Source: Cyclobacteriaceae bacterium
GTDB lineage: Bacteria > Bacteroidota > Bacteroidia > Cytophagales > Cyclobacteriaceae
Direction of reading: 5' to 3'
Assembly: GCA_030584025.1 (NCBI GenBank)
Contig: CP129487.1
Coordinates: 558,001-622,000, forward strand
DNA length: 64,000 bases
This document shows positions 8,852 to 17,536 of this stretch, piece by piece (positions within the stretch are counted from its first letter, which is position 1; each line of letters starts with the position of its first letter). A program made the position numbers and the translations under genes. The notes under the pieces are model-generated. The model was given only the letters and a program-made list of their open reading frames with translations. It did no database searches and was not told the DNA's origin.

Positions 8852-11158
8852 TTACTCAGGTGTTTTTCGGATTGATTTTTTGCCCGCAAACGCCATAGTT
8901 GCCCGTAATTCTCCATAACTGAATTTGCCACCCAGTTTATCGAATAATTCTTTTGAGCTAAAGGCATCAGGCATCTCATTCATACCCTGTAAAATTTCTT
9001 CAACCCGTTCCTCAGGCACAACTTTGAAAATATTGACGCGGCCCATTTCAACGGCTTTGGCTAAGTGCGATTGAATGGTTCCGGCCACAAGACCTCGCTC
9101 TTTCGCAATTTGCTCAATCGTCATGCCGGCATTAAAGTAATCCAGGGTCACATCATACGTGCTTCGCTCATTCTTTTTGGAACGTGTACCTTTCTTTTGC
9201 CTGGGTTTTGATACTACCGGTTCAATGGTTTTATCAATTTCCTTTTGCATGGCGTGGCGCGTTACCGATCGTTGTTCGGCCAACGCGGTTAATCCTTCCG
9301 GATCTTCCCCACTTAAAATGGCCTGCGTAAGGATAGGTGCTTTGTCAACTTCCTCCAGTTTTTTTGAAAGCAATTGATCGATATCCTGCAAGCTGGTCAG
9401 GTAAGCTTTTACCCGTTTGCGATGTTTGGTTTCTGCGATGTGGCGTAAAAGTATTTCGAGATTTTTATACAACAGATTTTTGTAATAGGCGCTCCCTTTT
9501 TCAATTCGATCCATTAAGGTTTGATAATCCTTACGATGAAGCAGGTTATCCAGCTGCTGCTTGAATTTGATGGTCGTTCCACTTTCAGCAGCCAACGATT
9601 CCTGTATTTGCATCAATACCGGTTTTGTAGCGATGTCGTTTACCGGATTGTCGGAATGGCCTTTTTGTAAAAAGCGAATCTCCTTCACCAGACTTTCAAA
9701 ATCGAATGTTTTGCTCAGCATCTCAAAAGCAAAATGTTGCTGACTTGCCTTTAGCTCGGCAAGTAGTTTTGAAGGTTTGTTGTATTGCTCAGAAAACGCG
9801 ACAATATTCTTATTGGTGCCAATTACCCTGGGGTTGATTGGGGTGCGCAGGATCAGTCCGTCCAGTGAGCGTAACCGGGAAAGCGCTACGTAAACCTGAC
9901 CATCGGCAAAAGCCTGATCCACATCAATGACAGCTTTATCAAAAGTAAGTCCTTGGCTTTTGTGCACGGTAATGGCCCATGCAAGTTTAACCGGATACTG
10001 GACAAACGTGCCCACCACTTCTTCATCAAGTTCGCGGGTATCAGCATTAACGGTATACTTTTTATTTTCCCATGTTTCTTTTTTGAGCGTATACGTGTCG
10101 TGCGAATCGGCCATAACCACAATAATGCTGTCTGAAGAAAGTGTTTTTACAGTAGCTAGGTTGCCGTTCACATATGCGTTTCCTTCCGAATCATTTTTGA
10201 TGAACATAATCTGTGCGCCTTCTTTCAGTTCAATTTGTTGGAGCACTGGATACATGCTTTCCGGAAAATCTCCTTGAATGATGGCGTCAAAGTAGTGGGC
10301 GGGTGACTTCAACTCGCGCAACATATTCCGGTTCAATTCATCGGCTTTATAGTTATGCGTGGTTAGGGTAATGACTTCCTTTAGTTGCTTAATCGACTCA
10401 GCCGGTTGATAGTATTGGTTAAGCTTTTCAATGTCCGACTCTTGGATAATGTTATTGCGCAGGTTGTTCAGGATGTTAATAAAGGTATTATCCTGCTGCC
10501 GAAAAATTTTATCCAGTTCAATGTACACAAAGGGCTCGTGTTGAAGTGCCTTTGCTTCATAAAACCAGGGCGTTGTGTAATACCGCCCAAGCACCTGTGC
10601 TTCTTCGCCCTTAACTACCGGGGGCAGCTGATACAAGTCACCAATAAACAGCACTTGAACCCCACCAAAACTTTGATAAAAATTTCCGCGCGCAGCTTTC
10701 AGGCGGTAGTCGATTGCATCCAGTACATCGGCACGTAACATGCTCACCTCATCAATCACCAGTAAATCGATGGATCGGAGTACCTGTTTTCGATCACTGT
10801 TTAACGGATGTTTTCTTCCCAGCACATCGGTTGAAAAGTAACTGCCATTATCCTGAAAGTCGTGTGGAAGAAACCGTTCGGGCAAAAAGGTGCCTCGCGG
10901 CAGTAAAAATTGTGAGTGGATGGTAACGCCACCGGCATTAAGTGCGGCAATCCCGGTAGGGGCAATCACCACAAACGATTTATGTGTTTTGCGAGCGAGG
11001 TTTTTTAAGAATGTGGTTTTACCCGTTCCTGCCTTTCCGGTAAGGAAAATATGACTGCTTGTTGTATTGATAAATTTAACCGCGGCATCAATCCGGTCTG
11101 TTACGGTTTGTTCAAGTGATGGGCTGCGCGAATCGGTCATCCTGCAAAGTAAAGGCAT
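8852..11158 (-). CDS. Pif1-like helicase with C-terminal helix-turn-helix domain
   Basis: This 768-aa protein has an N-terminal superfamily 1B helicase core: Walker A GKAGTGKTTF (residues 41-50), Walker B LLVIDEVSML, and a late motif in AWAITVHKSQGLTFDKAVID, with ALSRLRSLDGL after it. The region from about residue 640 contains a basic linker (KPRQKKGTRSKK), then an HTH_40-like segment (TIEQIAKERGLVAGTIQSHL), and ends in a winged-helix/RQC-like tail. This fusion is common in Bacteroidota and suggests a DNA-structure-specific helicase in repair or replication. A second possible start lies at 11140 (MTDSRSPS), which would remove six residues; I cannot decide between them. It is divergent from the aldehyde dehydrogenase gene. 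Confidence 0.88.
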   Translation of the reverse strand: MPLLCRMTDSRSPSLEQTVTDRIDAAVKFINTTSSHIFLTGKAGTGKTTFLKNLARKTHKSFVVIAPTGIAALNAGGVTIHSQFLLPRGTFLPERFLPHDFQDNGSYFSTDVLGRKHPLNSDRKQVLRSIDLLVIDEVSMLRADVLDAIDYRLKAARGNFYQSFGGVQVLFIGDLYQLPPVVKGEEAQVLGRYYTTPWFYEAKALQHEPFVYIELDKIFRQQDNTFINILNNLRNNIIQESDIEKLNQYYQPAESIKQLKEVITLTTHNYKADELNRNMLRELKSPAHYFDAIIQGDFPESMYPVLQQIELKEGAQIMFIKNDSEGNAYVNGNLATVKTLSSDSIIVVMADSHDTYTLKKETWENKKYTVNADTRELDEEVVGTFVQYPVKLAWAITVHKSQGLTFDKAVIDVDQAFADGQVYVALSRLRSLDGLILRTPINPRVIGTNKNIVAFSEQYNKPSKLLAELKASQQHFAFEMLSKTFDFESLVKEIRFLQKGHSDNPVNDIATKPVLMQIQESLAAESGTTIKFKQQLDNLLHRKDYQTLMDRIEKGSAYYKNLLYKNLEILLRHIAETKHRKRVKAYLTSLQDIDQLLSKKLEEVDKAPILTQAILSGEDPEGLTALAEQRSVTRHAMQKEIDKTIEPVVSKPRQKKGTRSKKNERSTYDVTLDYFNAGMTIEQIAKERGLVAGTIQSHLAKAVEMGRVNIFKVVPEERVEEILQGMNEMPDAFSSKELFDKLGGKFSYGELRATMAFAGKKSIRKTPE

Positions 11159-11226
11159 CCATCAGAAGTAAGCAGTTTTCTGCACGAATTCTTGCCAGGA
11201 TAAACACCATAAATATGCCTTCCAAA

Positions 11227-11249
11227 CTGCAAATCCGTTAGATTTGCAG
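11227..11249. promoter_or_regulatory. Palindrome overlapping a -7 element between divergent genes
   Basis: CTGCAAATC (11227-11235) and GATTTGCAG (11241-11249) are perfect 9-bp inverted arms around CGTTA. The second arm contains most of TAGATTTG (11239-11246), a match to TAnnTTTG, 18 nt before the dehydrogenase ATG. It could be a repressor site over the promoter or a stem in the leader. No -33 TTG is seen at the usual distance. Confidence 0.45.
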
Positions 11250-11264
11250 CTTTACTAACAGATC

Positions 11265-12806
11265 ATGAAGAACTCAGCCATTCAAAAAACGCTCGTATCA
11301 CTTGGTGTCAAATCATCCAATTCGGGTGTATCAACCGGAAAAAAATGGATCAAAACAAAAGGACCGGTTATTGAATCGTATTCACCGGTAGATGGTGCCT
11401 TGATCGGCTCCGTTCAGGCTGCCGATGAGAAATCCTTTCACGAAGTAGTAGCCGTTTCAAAAGAAGCGTTTAAGGAATGGCGGAAATGGCCTGCACCAAG
11501 ACGCGGAGAAGTGGTGCGGCAAATTGGTGAAGCATTGCGTGCCAATAAAGATGCGCTTGGTAAGCTGGTTTCTTATGAGATGGGGAAATCGCTGCAGGAG
11601 GGACTGGGTGAAGTGCAGGAGATGATCGACATCTGTGATTTCGCGGTAGGTCTTTCACGGCAGCTTCACGGATTAACCATGCATTCTGAGCGCCCCAACC
11701 ACCGCATGTATGAGCAGTATCATCCGCTCGGTATTGTTGGTATTATATCTTCCTTCAATTTTCCGGTAGCGGTTTGGTCATGGAATACCATGTTGGCCTG
11801 GGTGTGTGGCGACACGTGTGTGTGGAAGCCATCTGAAAAAACTCCGCTGTGCAGTGTTGCCTGCCAGAACATCATTGCAAAAGTGTTTGAGGCCAACGAT
11901 GTACCGGAAGGTGTTTCCTGTTTGGTGAATGGCGATGCGTCAATCGGAAAAATGCTGGCACAATGTGAAGATATTCCATTGGTATCAGCAACGGGTTCAA
12001 CCCGAATGGGCCGGGCTGTTGGAAAAATGGTGGTTGAGCGTTTTGGTCGCCCTTTATTGGAGTTGGGTGGAAACAACGCCATCATCATCACGGAAAATGC
12101 AAACCTGGATATGGCCATTCGCGGTGCATTGTTTGGGGCGGTTGGCACGGCCGGTCAACGGTGTACCACAACGCGCAGGTTAATCATTCATGAAAAAGTT
12201 TATAACGATGTTAAGAATCGCCTGAAGAAGGCATACAGCCAGTTGTCGATTGGTAATCCACTTGATTCAAAGAATCATGTGGGTCCGCTTATCGACCAGA
12301 ATGCGGTTTCGCTTTATTTAAATGCGCTTAGTGAAATAGTAAAGCAAGGCGGAAAGTTTGTGGTGGAAGGCGGTGTGTTGAAAGGGAAGGGGTATAACTC
12401 AGGATGTTATGTTAAGCCGGCTATTGCCGAAGTAAAAAACAACTACCCGATTGTTCAGCAGGAAACCTTCGCCCCGATTTTATACCTGATTAAATATAAG
12501 AACCTGGATGAAGCCATTGAGATGCAAAACAATGTGAAACAGGGATTGTCATCGGCCATCATGACTACTGACCTGCGCCAGATGGAGCAGTTCCTGTCGC
12601 ATGCAGGGTCGGATTGTGGCATTGCCAATGTGAATATCGGTACTTCCGGGGCCGAAATAGGAGGGGCATTTGGTGGCGAAAAGGAAACAGGAGGAGGCCG
12701 TGAATCGGGTTCGGATGCCTGGAAAATTTACATGCGCAGGCAAACCAATACCATTAATTATGGCGACTCCCTGCCCCTGGCTCAGGGCATTAAATTTGAC
12801 ATTTAA
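11265..12806 (+). CDS. Aldehyde dehydrogenase, ALDH7 type (aminoadipate semialdehyde dehydrogenase-like)
   Basis: The 513-aa enzyme is complete. The catalytic Cys300 lies in GTAGQRCTTTRR and the general base Glu266 in LLELGGNN; the cofactor-binding SATGSTRMGR lies near residue 245. The pattern and length fit ALDH family 7, which includes alpha-aminoadipic semialdehyde/piperideine-6-carboxylate dehydrogenase of lysine breakdown. It oxidises an aldehyde to the acid with NAD(P)+ in the cytoplasm. No lysine-degradation partner lies next to it, so the substrate is inferred from family only. The gene stands alone between a divergent helicase and a receiver-domain gene 59 nt downstream. Confidence 0.87.
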   Translation: MKNSAIQKTLVSLGVKSSNSGVSTGKKWIKTKGPVIESYSPVDGALIGSVQAADEKSFHEVVAVSKEAFKEWRKWPAPRRGEVVRQIGEALRANKDALGKLVSYEMGKSLQEGLGEVQEMIDICDFAVGLSRQLHGLTMHSERPNHRMYEQYHPLGIVGIISSFNFPVAVWSWNTMLAWVCGDTCVWKPSEKTPLCSVACQNIIAKVFEANDVPEGVSCLVNGDASIGKMLAQCEDIPLVSATGSTRMGRAVGKMVVERFGRPLLELGGNNAIIITENANLDMAIRGALFGAVGTAGQRCTTTRRLIIHEKVYNDVKNRLKKAYSQLSIGNPLDSKNHVGPLIDQNAVSLYLNALSEIVKQGGKFVVEGGVLKGKGYNSGCYVKPAIAEVKNNYPIVQQETFAPILYLIKYKNLDEAIEMQNNVKQGLSSAIMTTDLRQMEQFLSHAGSDCGIANVNIGTSGAEIGGAFGGEKETGGGRESGSDAWKIYMRRQTNTINYGDSLPLAQGIKFDI

Positions 12807-12865
12807 ACTGCTTGGAATTCAGTTGCAAACATCTATTTTTATAAACACGTATACCCTAAATTTTT

Positions 12866-13273
12866 ATGGCTGAGAAGAAGTTTCGCACCGTTATGTTGAT
12901 TGATGACAATGAGATTGATAACCTCATCAATCAAAAGATGATTGAGTCTGCCGCAGTTACGGAAAACATCTACACCCACACCGGAGCGAAAAGCGCCATC
13001 GAATTTTTGCGAAACATGGAACGCCTGGATGTAGCCGATAAAGTGTTACCCGATGTAATTTTTCTCGACATCGATATGCCGCTGATGGATGGCTTTCAGT
13101 TTTTGGAAGAATTTGAGAAACTCAGCAACGTAGCGAAGAAGAAATGTAAGATAGTCATGCTTACCTCCAGTATCAACCCGCAGGATTTCAGCCGATCTAA
13201 AAAATATGAGAATGTGAAGCTTTACCTGAATAAGCCGCTCTCTCACGAGAACATTCTGAAGCTTGAAGTCTGA
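12866..13273 (+). CDS. Stand-alone response regulator receiver domain (CheY-like)
   Basis: The 135-aa protein is a single REC domain with no output domain. The acidic pocket is LIDDNE (Asp13, Asp14), the phosphate acceptor is Asp68 in IFLDIDMPLMDG, the conserved Thr/Ser lies in VMLTSSI and the Lys in LNKPLS. Such Bacteroidota receivers with a long IDDNEIDN start usually act in phosphorelays or through protein contact. No histidine kinase is adjacent, so its partner is unknown. The stop is 2 bp from the stop of the convergent 481-aa protein gene. Confidence 0.9.
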   Translation: MAEKKFRTVMLIDDNEIDNLINQKMIESAAVTENIYTHTGAKSAIEFLRNMERLDVADKVLPDVIFLDIDMPLMDGFQFLEEFEKLSNVAKKKCKIVMLTSSINPQDFSRSKKYENVKLYLNKPLSHENILKLEV

Positions 13274-13275
13274 TA

Positions 13276-14721
13276 TCAATACTCCGTTAGATTTTTGACC
13301 AACTTTTCATCCAATCGTACCAATAAGGTAGGCGCAAAATAGCTGGCCTGTGCGGCCTGCAACTTGGGTATAACCGCATTAATCTTTTTCGCTTTCTCCC
13401 GTTTGGCTTCACTCACAGCTATTTTTAATATTTTAATAAACAGTTGAATGTTATCGCAGGCGTCTTTTCCAATTAACCGTATCTGACGCTGAATGCTGTT
13501 TGCGAGTTGGTTGAACAATTCATAATCGCGAAGCAATACATATTGAAGGGCCAGCAGCGATTTAATTTCCAGTTGGGTGATAGGGTACTTTTTCAGGCTT
13601 ACTTCGTTCAATAAATTGTTGATCAGTTTGGCGGCTTCATCAAATTTATCAGCATAGTAAGCCGACAAGGCTTTATACGTTACGAAAATAACGTGCCGGG
13701 GTATATCCAGCACATCGGGTTCATAATCCACAAACAAGTTATCGTTTTCGGCATAGAGGTCGCCTTCCGTATTCAGGCGCAGGTGGCGTTCGAGTTTGGA
13801 GATGAGGAACTGCGCAGGGAACGTATAGGTTGCGTAGTTTGTTAACAGGTTGCCTGCGGCATCGTTCACTTCTTCAAAATACTTTTCAGCCTGCCGGTAA
13901 ACTTTGTAGTGATTGTAATACTCCAGTTTCAAAAACTCAAACACCAGGTTCAAGTGGTAGTAAATGGAATCCAGGCTGTAGCTTTCAAAAATCTTCTGAA
14001 CCTTGGCAAAGGTATCTTCAATCGATTCGGTATCCTGCTGCAGGTTTTCATCCGGCTCAACAAACAGCCTGTGGAAAACATGCATAGCGCTGCGGTAAAC
14101 ATACAAGCGGTGTGATTCGTACAGGTTTGAAACATTCGACATCTCCTTTAATAAAAGTGAGAGTCCGAGTTTCTCTACCTCATCACCTGTAAATAGATAG
14201 CTTCCGAATTTCTTAAAGTAATCCGCCAGCAGGTCTTCCGCTTTATCGAGCGCCAACATATAAGCCACATGGCGGTTGTACAACTGCGAGTACTGGAAAT
14301 AATCGGGCGAGTTTACTTGGAGCTTTTTAAGCGATTTATAAATGATGGTAAGCTCGTTAGCCAGATCGTAATCGATCAGTTCTTTTTCAAGTTTTTTTAG
14401 GGTGGCAATGGCGATAGTGCGCTTCTTGGTAAATACAATTTCGTTGATGTTGGCCACCTTGCGCAGCACGTCCGTACGTGGGCTTTCCAACTGCTGCATC
14501 AGGTACTCTTCAATCTTTAGGTTTAGCCGAGATCGCAGGGTATAGTATGCATTGGCGTTCACTTCCAGTTCCGTCATAATTTTGGTATCGGAGAGGGAGC
14601 GTTCGCGAAGGGCTTTTAAGAGGTATGCGGATTTTTCAGCATTGCTTTCAATCAACGAGTCGTGGATGGCTTTAAAATCCTTCTCAGAAAGTTGCTTGAT
14701 GATGTTCTTGAGTTTGGCCAT
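13276..14721 (-). CDS. Uncharacterised 481-aa alpha-helical protein
   Basis: I do not recognise this family. The protein has no signal peptide or membrane segment and appears almost entirely helical, with many Leu, Lys and Glu residues. It opens with MAKLKNIIKQLSEKDFKAIH, and the segment SDTKIMTELEVNANAYYTLR around residues 43-62 could be a helix-turn-helix. The middle and end (for example KALSAYYADKFDEAAKLINN near residue 350) look like degenerate TPR helices. The likely compartment is the cytoplasm. It is divergent from the WG-repeat protein gene and converges on the lone receiver gene. It might be a TPR-type regulator, but that is only inference. Confidence 0.75.
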   Translation of the reverse strand: MAKLKNIIKQLSEKDFKAIHDSLIESNAEKSAYLLKALRERSLSDTKIMTELEVNANAYYTLRSRLNLKIEEYLMQQLESPRTDVLRKVANINEIVFTKKRTIAIATLKKLEKELIDYDLANELTIIYKSLKKLQVNSPDYFQYSQLYNRHVAYMLALDKAEDLLADYFKKFGSYLFTGDEVEKLGLSLLLKEMSNVSNLYESHRLYVYRSAMHVFHRLFVEPDENLQQDTESIEDTFAKVQKIFESYSLDSIYYHLNLVFEFLKLEYYNHYKVYRQAEKYFEEVNDAAGNLLTNYATYTFPAQFLISKLERHLRLNTEGDLYAENDNLFVDYEPDVLDIPRHVIFVTYKALSAYYADKFDEAAKLINNLLNEVSLKKYPITQLEIKSLLALQYVLLRDYELFNQLANSIQRQIRLIGKDACDNIQLFIKILKIAVSEAKREKAKKINAVIPKLQAAQASYFAPTLLVRLDEKLVKNLTEY

Positions 14722-14854
14722 TGCTGCAATTTAACAAAGTGAAAATTTACAAATTTTATTAACGCCAACAACAATATATTAACCCGACTTTACAATTTTA
14801 TCCGCCCGAGCGGGACTTTGGCGAGTGTGGCCATGTCGTTCAATGCAAACTTTG

Positions 14855-14862
14855 TAGCTTTG
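14855..14862 (+). promoter_or_regulatory. Candidate -7 element for the WG-repeat gene
   Basis: TAGCTTTG matches the TAnnTTTG consensus and lies 17 nt before the GTG start at 14880. At the usual 19-nt distance upstream there is ATG rather than TTG, so the -33 part is weak. The position supports the GTG start. Confidence 0.5.
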
Positions 14863-14879
14863 AACGTATTGATTCTGTT

Positions 14880-17465
14880 GTGTTGAGCTATCGTTTCGTC
14901 ATAGGGTTTATCGTATTGCTGGGTTCGCAAGCTTCGGTTGCGCAGATGGTAACGGAACGTCAGGCCTATACGAATCTTCAAAAGGGAAAGTGGGATAAGG
15001 CGTGGACGCAGGCAACAAAAGTTATACAGAAAGACAGTACAAATGTGGCGGCCTGGTACGTATGTGCCACTTACTTTTTCGATCCGGCTAACCCGGCCTA
15101 TCAGGTTGACTCGGCCTATAAATACACCATGACTGCTCTCAACCAGCTACCGCTGGCTGGTGCCCGGCAACGCGACCGAATGAGGCGTTTCCCGTTGGAT
15201 AGTGCCGACCTTATCCACACCCGCCAGTTGATTGATAGTGCCGCATTTGAACGGGCCAAAACCATTAACACCGAGCAGGCTTATCTCGATTTTATCGATC
15301 ACTTTCCATTTGCCCGCCAACTTGACCGGGCACGAGAGCTCCGTGATGAGGTGGCCTATATTGACGCCCTCAAAGAGAATACGTATTCCAGTTTTTTAAA
15401 ATACCTTAACCGATACCCGAATGCATCACGCGCGCCCGAAGCCCGTGAGCGATATGAGAAATTATTATTTGAAGCGAAAACGAAAGACCGAAAGCTGACC
15501 AGTTACAAGACATTTATAAAAGAGTATCCGGCATCACCTTATCGCCACCAGGCCGAGCTGCAGGTTTTTGAAATTTCCACTGCTTCTGGAGAGCCGGATG
15601 ATTTCATGGCGTTCATGAGGGAGTATCCGAACAGCCCACTCTTCAACAAGGCCCGAAATATTTTTTACCACATCGCGCAGGAAAACAATATAGCCCTTCC
15701 GCAAGCTGTTTTAAATGATTCCTTAAAGATGCTGATCAAACTGGAGCAGGAATACCTGGTTCCTGTTTACCGCGATGGGAAATTTGGTTTTATGGATGCA
15801 CATGGGAATGAGATCATAAAACCTTTGGCAACCGAAATTGGACGGGAGTATCGCTGTGGAAATATTCTGGAAGAACTGCTGGTGCTTGATCAGTTGGTAG
15901 TGGCACGAAACGGAGCAGTTGTTTTTAAAGGTGAGGTGGAAGAATTAGATGACCTGGGTTATGGCTTCTTGTTTATTTATGGAAATGATTGCGGAGCGGT
16001 TGTGCATAAATCGGGTTTTGTTATAGAGCCATGTGTTGACGATGCCCGTGTGCTCAGTGGTGCTTACCTGGCAATACGAAAGCATAAGCAATGGAGTATA
16101 AAAACATTTACAGGTCGCGAGTTAGCCATTGGTTCTTTCGATGATGCAGATGCGATTGATGACGTATTGGTGCTGAAGCAGGTAGGCAAGGTTATATTGA
16201 AGCGCAAGGAGCAGCTTGCGCCAGCAGCTGATCAGTTGCCTGTTACATTTGGAAATAAATATGATGAAGCAAAGCGTTGGGGTTCGGATATGATCTGGGT
16301 TCGAATGGGTAACAAACAAGGATTACTGGATATGAACCTGAAGGAGCGAATTGCACTGACAACCCGCGAAATACAACCTGAGTTTTTTGGTGCGGTTTCA
16401 AAAACAGCAGATGGATACAAGACGTGGACAAAAAGCGGAGGAGAATCTGCAGCGTTTAGTCAGGTTAAAGTACAAAAGCCATGGGTAGCGGTTAAACACG
16501 ATGGTTATTGGCGCATAGCCAACCGGTATGTAAATACGTTTAGTAAATCTACGTTCGATAGTATTTACTTTATTGGTCCGTTTTGTATGGCTGTTCGAGG
16601 TGACACCACGCATGCATACCTAACCGATGTACATTCCGTTGCGTTAACCGGTAATGCGCGTGTGCAATTTTTGCCCGGTAAAGATTCTGTTTATTTCATG
16701 TTGCTTGAAGAAGGCGATAAAAAGCAAGTATTCAGTTCTACAGGTGAACGGTTGTTTTCAGTTCAATACGACCGAATTGATTTTGCCGGTGAAAACTATT
16801 TTACCGTAATCAAGAAAGACAAACGTGGCTTGATAAACATTCAGGGCAAGCAGGTGGTTGCACCCGATTATGATGCTATGGGCAATATTGATCAGGGAAC
16901 TGTACCGCTTCTGAAGGATAAAAAATTCGGAATGCTGGATGTAGTGAACCGAAAAGAGATCAAGCCACAATACGAAAAGAACATTGTTCGATTTAATAGC
17001 CAGTTGCTGATTGCATTTAAGGGTGGCTATTGCGGGCTAATCGATTGGAATAATAAATCGATAACTCCTTTTGAGTATGAAGAGATTCGTTATTGGAGTG
17101 ATTCAAGTGCATTGGTGCGGAAAAATTACCAATGGTTGGTGTATAATTTTGTTGAGAAGAAGGTTATTGCAGATAAGATAGGGAAGTTTATCTGGTTGCG
17201 GGAAACCAACGGAGATAAGCTTGCCATTGTGCAGCAAGAGCACCGTTACGGTGTGTTGAGTAGTACACGGGGATTTATTTTGCAACCCACCTTCAGCGAT
17301 ATTGTTAACCTGGGTTCATCTGCGCATCCACTTTATTTTACCGAAAAGCATGTGGAGGAAGCCTCCATTTATGTGGTGATTTATTACGATGAAGACGGGC
17401 AATTGCTGCGCAGGCAGGTTTTTGAAAACGATGATTACGAGCGCATTTACTGCTCACAAAATTAA
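14880..17465 (+). CDS. Exported WG-repeat protein with N-terminal TPR region
   Basis: The 861-aa protein starts at a GTG, giving a signal peptide (about residues 1-22, ending ASVAQ). Residues 25-100 look like a TPR pair (LQKGKWDKAWTQATKVIQKD), and up to about residue 270 is a series of helical repeats with spaced YP motifs. From about residue 295 WG-type beta repeats appear: VYRDGKFGFMDAHGNEIIKP, IKKDKRGLINIQGKQVVAPD, LLKDKKFGMLDVVNRKEIKP and KGGYCGLIDWNN. WG repeats are extracytoplasmic beta modules of unknown function, common in Bacteroidota. No enzyme motif is visible. It is separated by 71 nt from the downstream PafA gene and may be cotranscribed. Confidence 0.82.
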   Translation: MLSYRFVIGFIVLLGSQASVAQMVTERQAYTNLQKGKWDKAWTQATKVIQKDSTNVAAWYVCATYFFDPANPAYQVDSAYKYTMTALNQLPLAGARQRDRMRRFPLDSADLIHTRQLIDSAAFERAKTINTEQAYLDFIDHFPFARQLDRARELRDEVAYIDALKENTYSSFLKYLNRYPNASRAPEARERYEKLLFEAKTKDRKLTSYKTFIKEYPASPYRHQAELQVFEISTASGEPDDFMAFMREYPNSPLFNKARNIFYHIAQENNIALPQAVLNDSLKMLIKLEQEYLVPVYRDGKFGFMDAHGNEIIKPLATEIGREYRCGNILEELLVLDQLVVARNGAVVFKGEVEELDDLGYGFLFIYGNDCGAVVHKSGFVIEPCVDDARVLSGAYLAIRKHKQWSIKTFTGRELAIGSFDDADAIDDVLVLKQVGKVILKRKEQLAPAADQLPVTFGNKYDEAKRWGSDMIWVRMGNKQGLLDMNLKERIALTTREIQPEFFGAVSKTADGYKTWTKSGGESAAFSQVKVQKPWVAVKHDGYWRIANRYVNTFSKSTFDSIYFIGPFCMAVRGDTTHAYLTDVHSVALTGNARVQFLPGKDSVYFMLLEEGDKKQVFSSTGERLFSVQYDRIDFAGENYFTVIKKDKRGLINIQGKQVVAPDYDAMGNIDQGTVPLLKDKKFGMLDVVNRKEIKPQYEKNIVRFNSQLLIAFKGGYCGLIDWNNKSITPFEYEEIRYWSDSSALVRKNYQWLVYNFVEKKVIADKIGKFIWLRETNGDKLAIVQQEHRYGVLSSTRGFILQPTFSDIVNLGSSAHPLYFTEKHVEEASIYVVIYYDEDGQLLRRQVFENDDYERIYCSQN

Positions 17466-17536
17466 TTGAGCGTTCATCCTCTATTTACAGCGCATCCTTT
17501 CCGGAAGTAGTATATTGCATTCTTAGAATTGATATT

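Noticed and set aside
8840..8860. Terminator between htrA and the helicase gene
   Set aside because: The 3-bp gap and flanking coding ends contain no convincing stem with a T-run.
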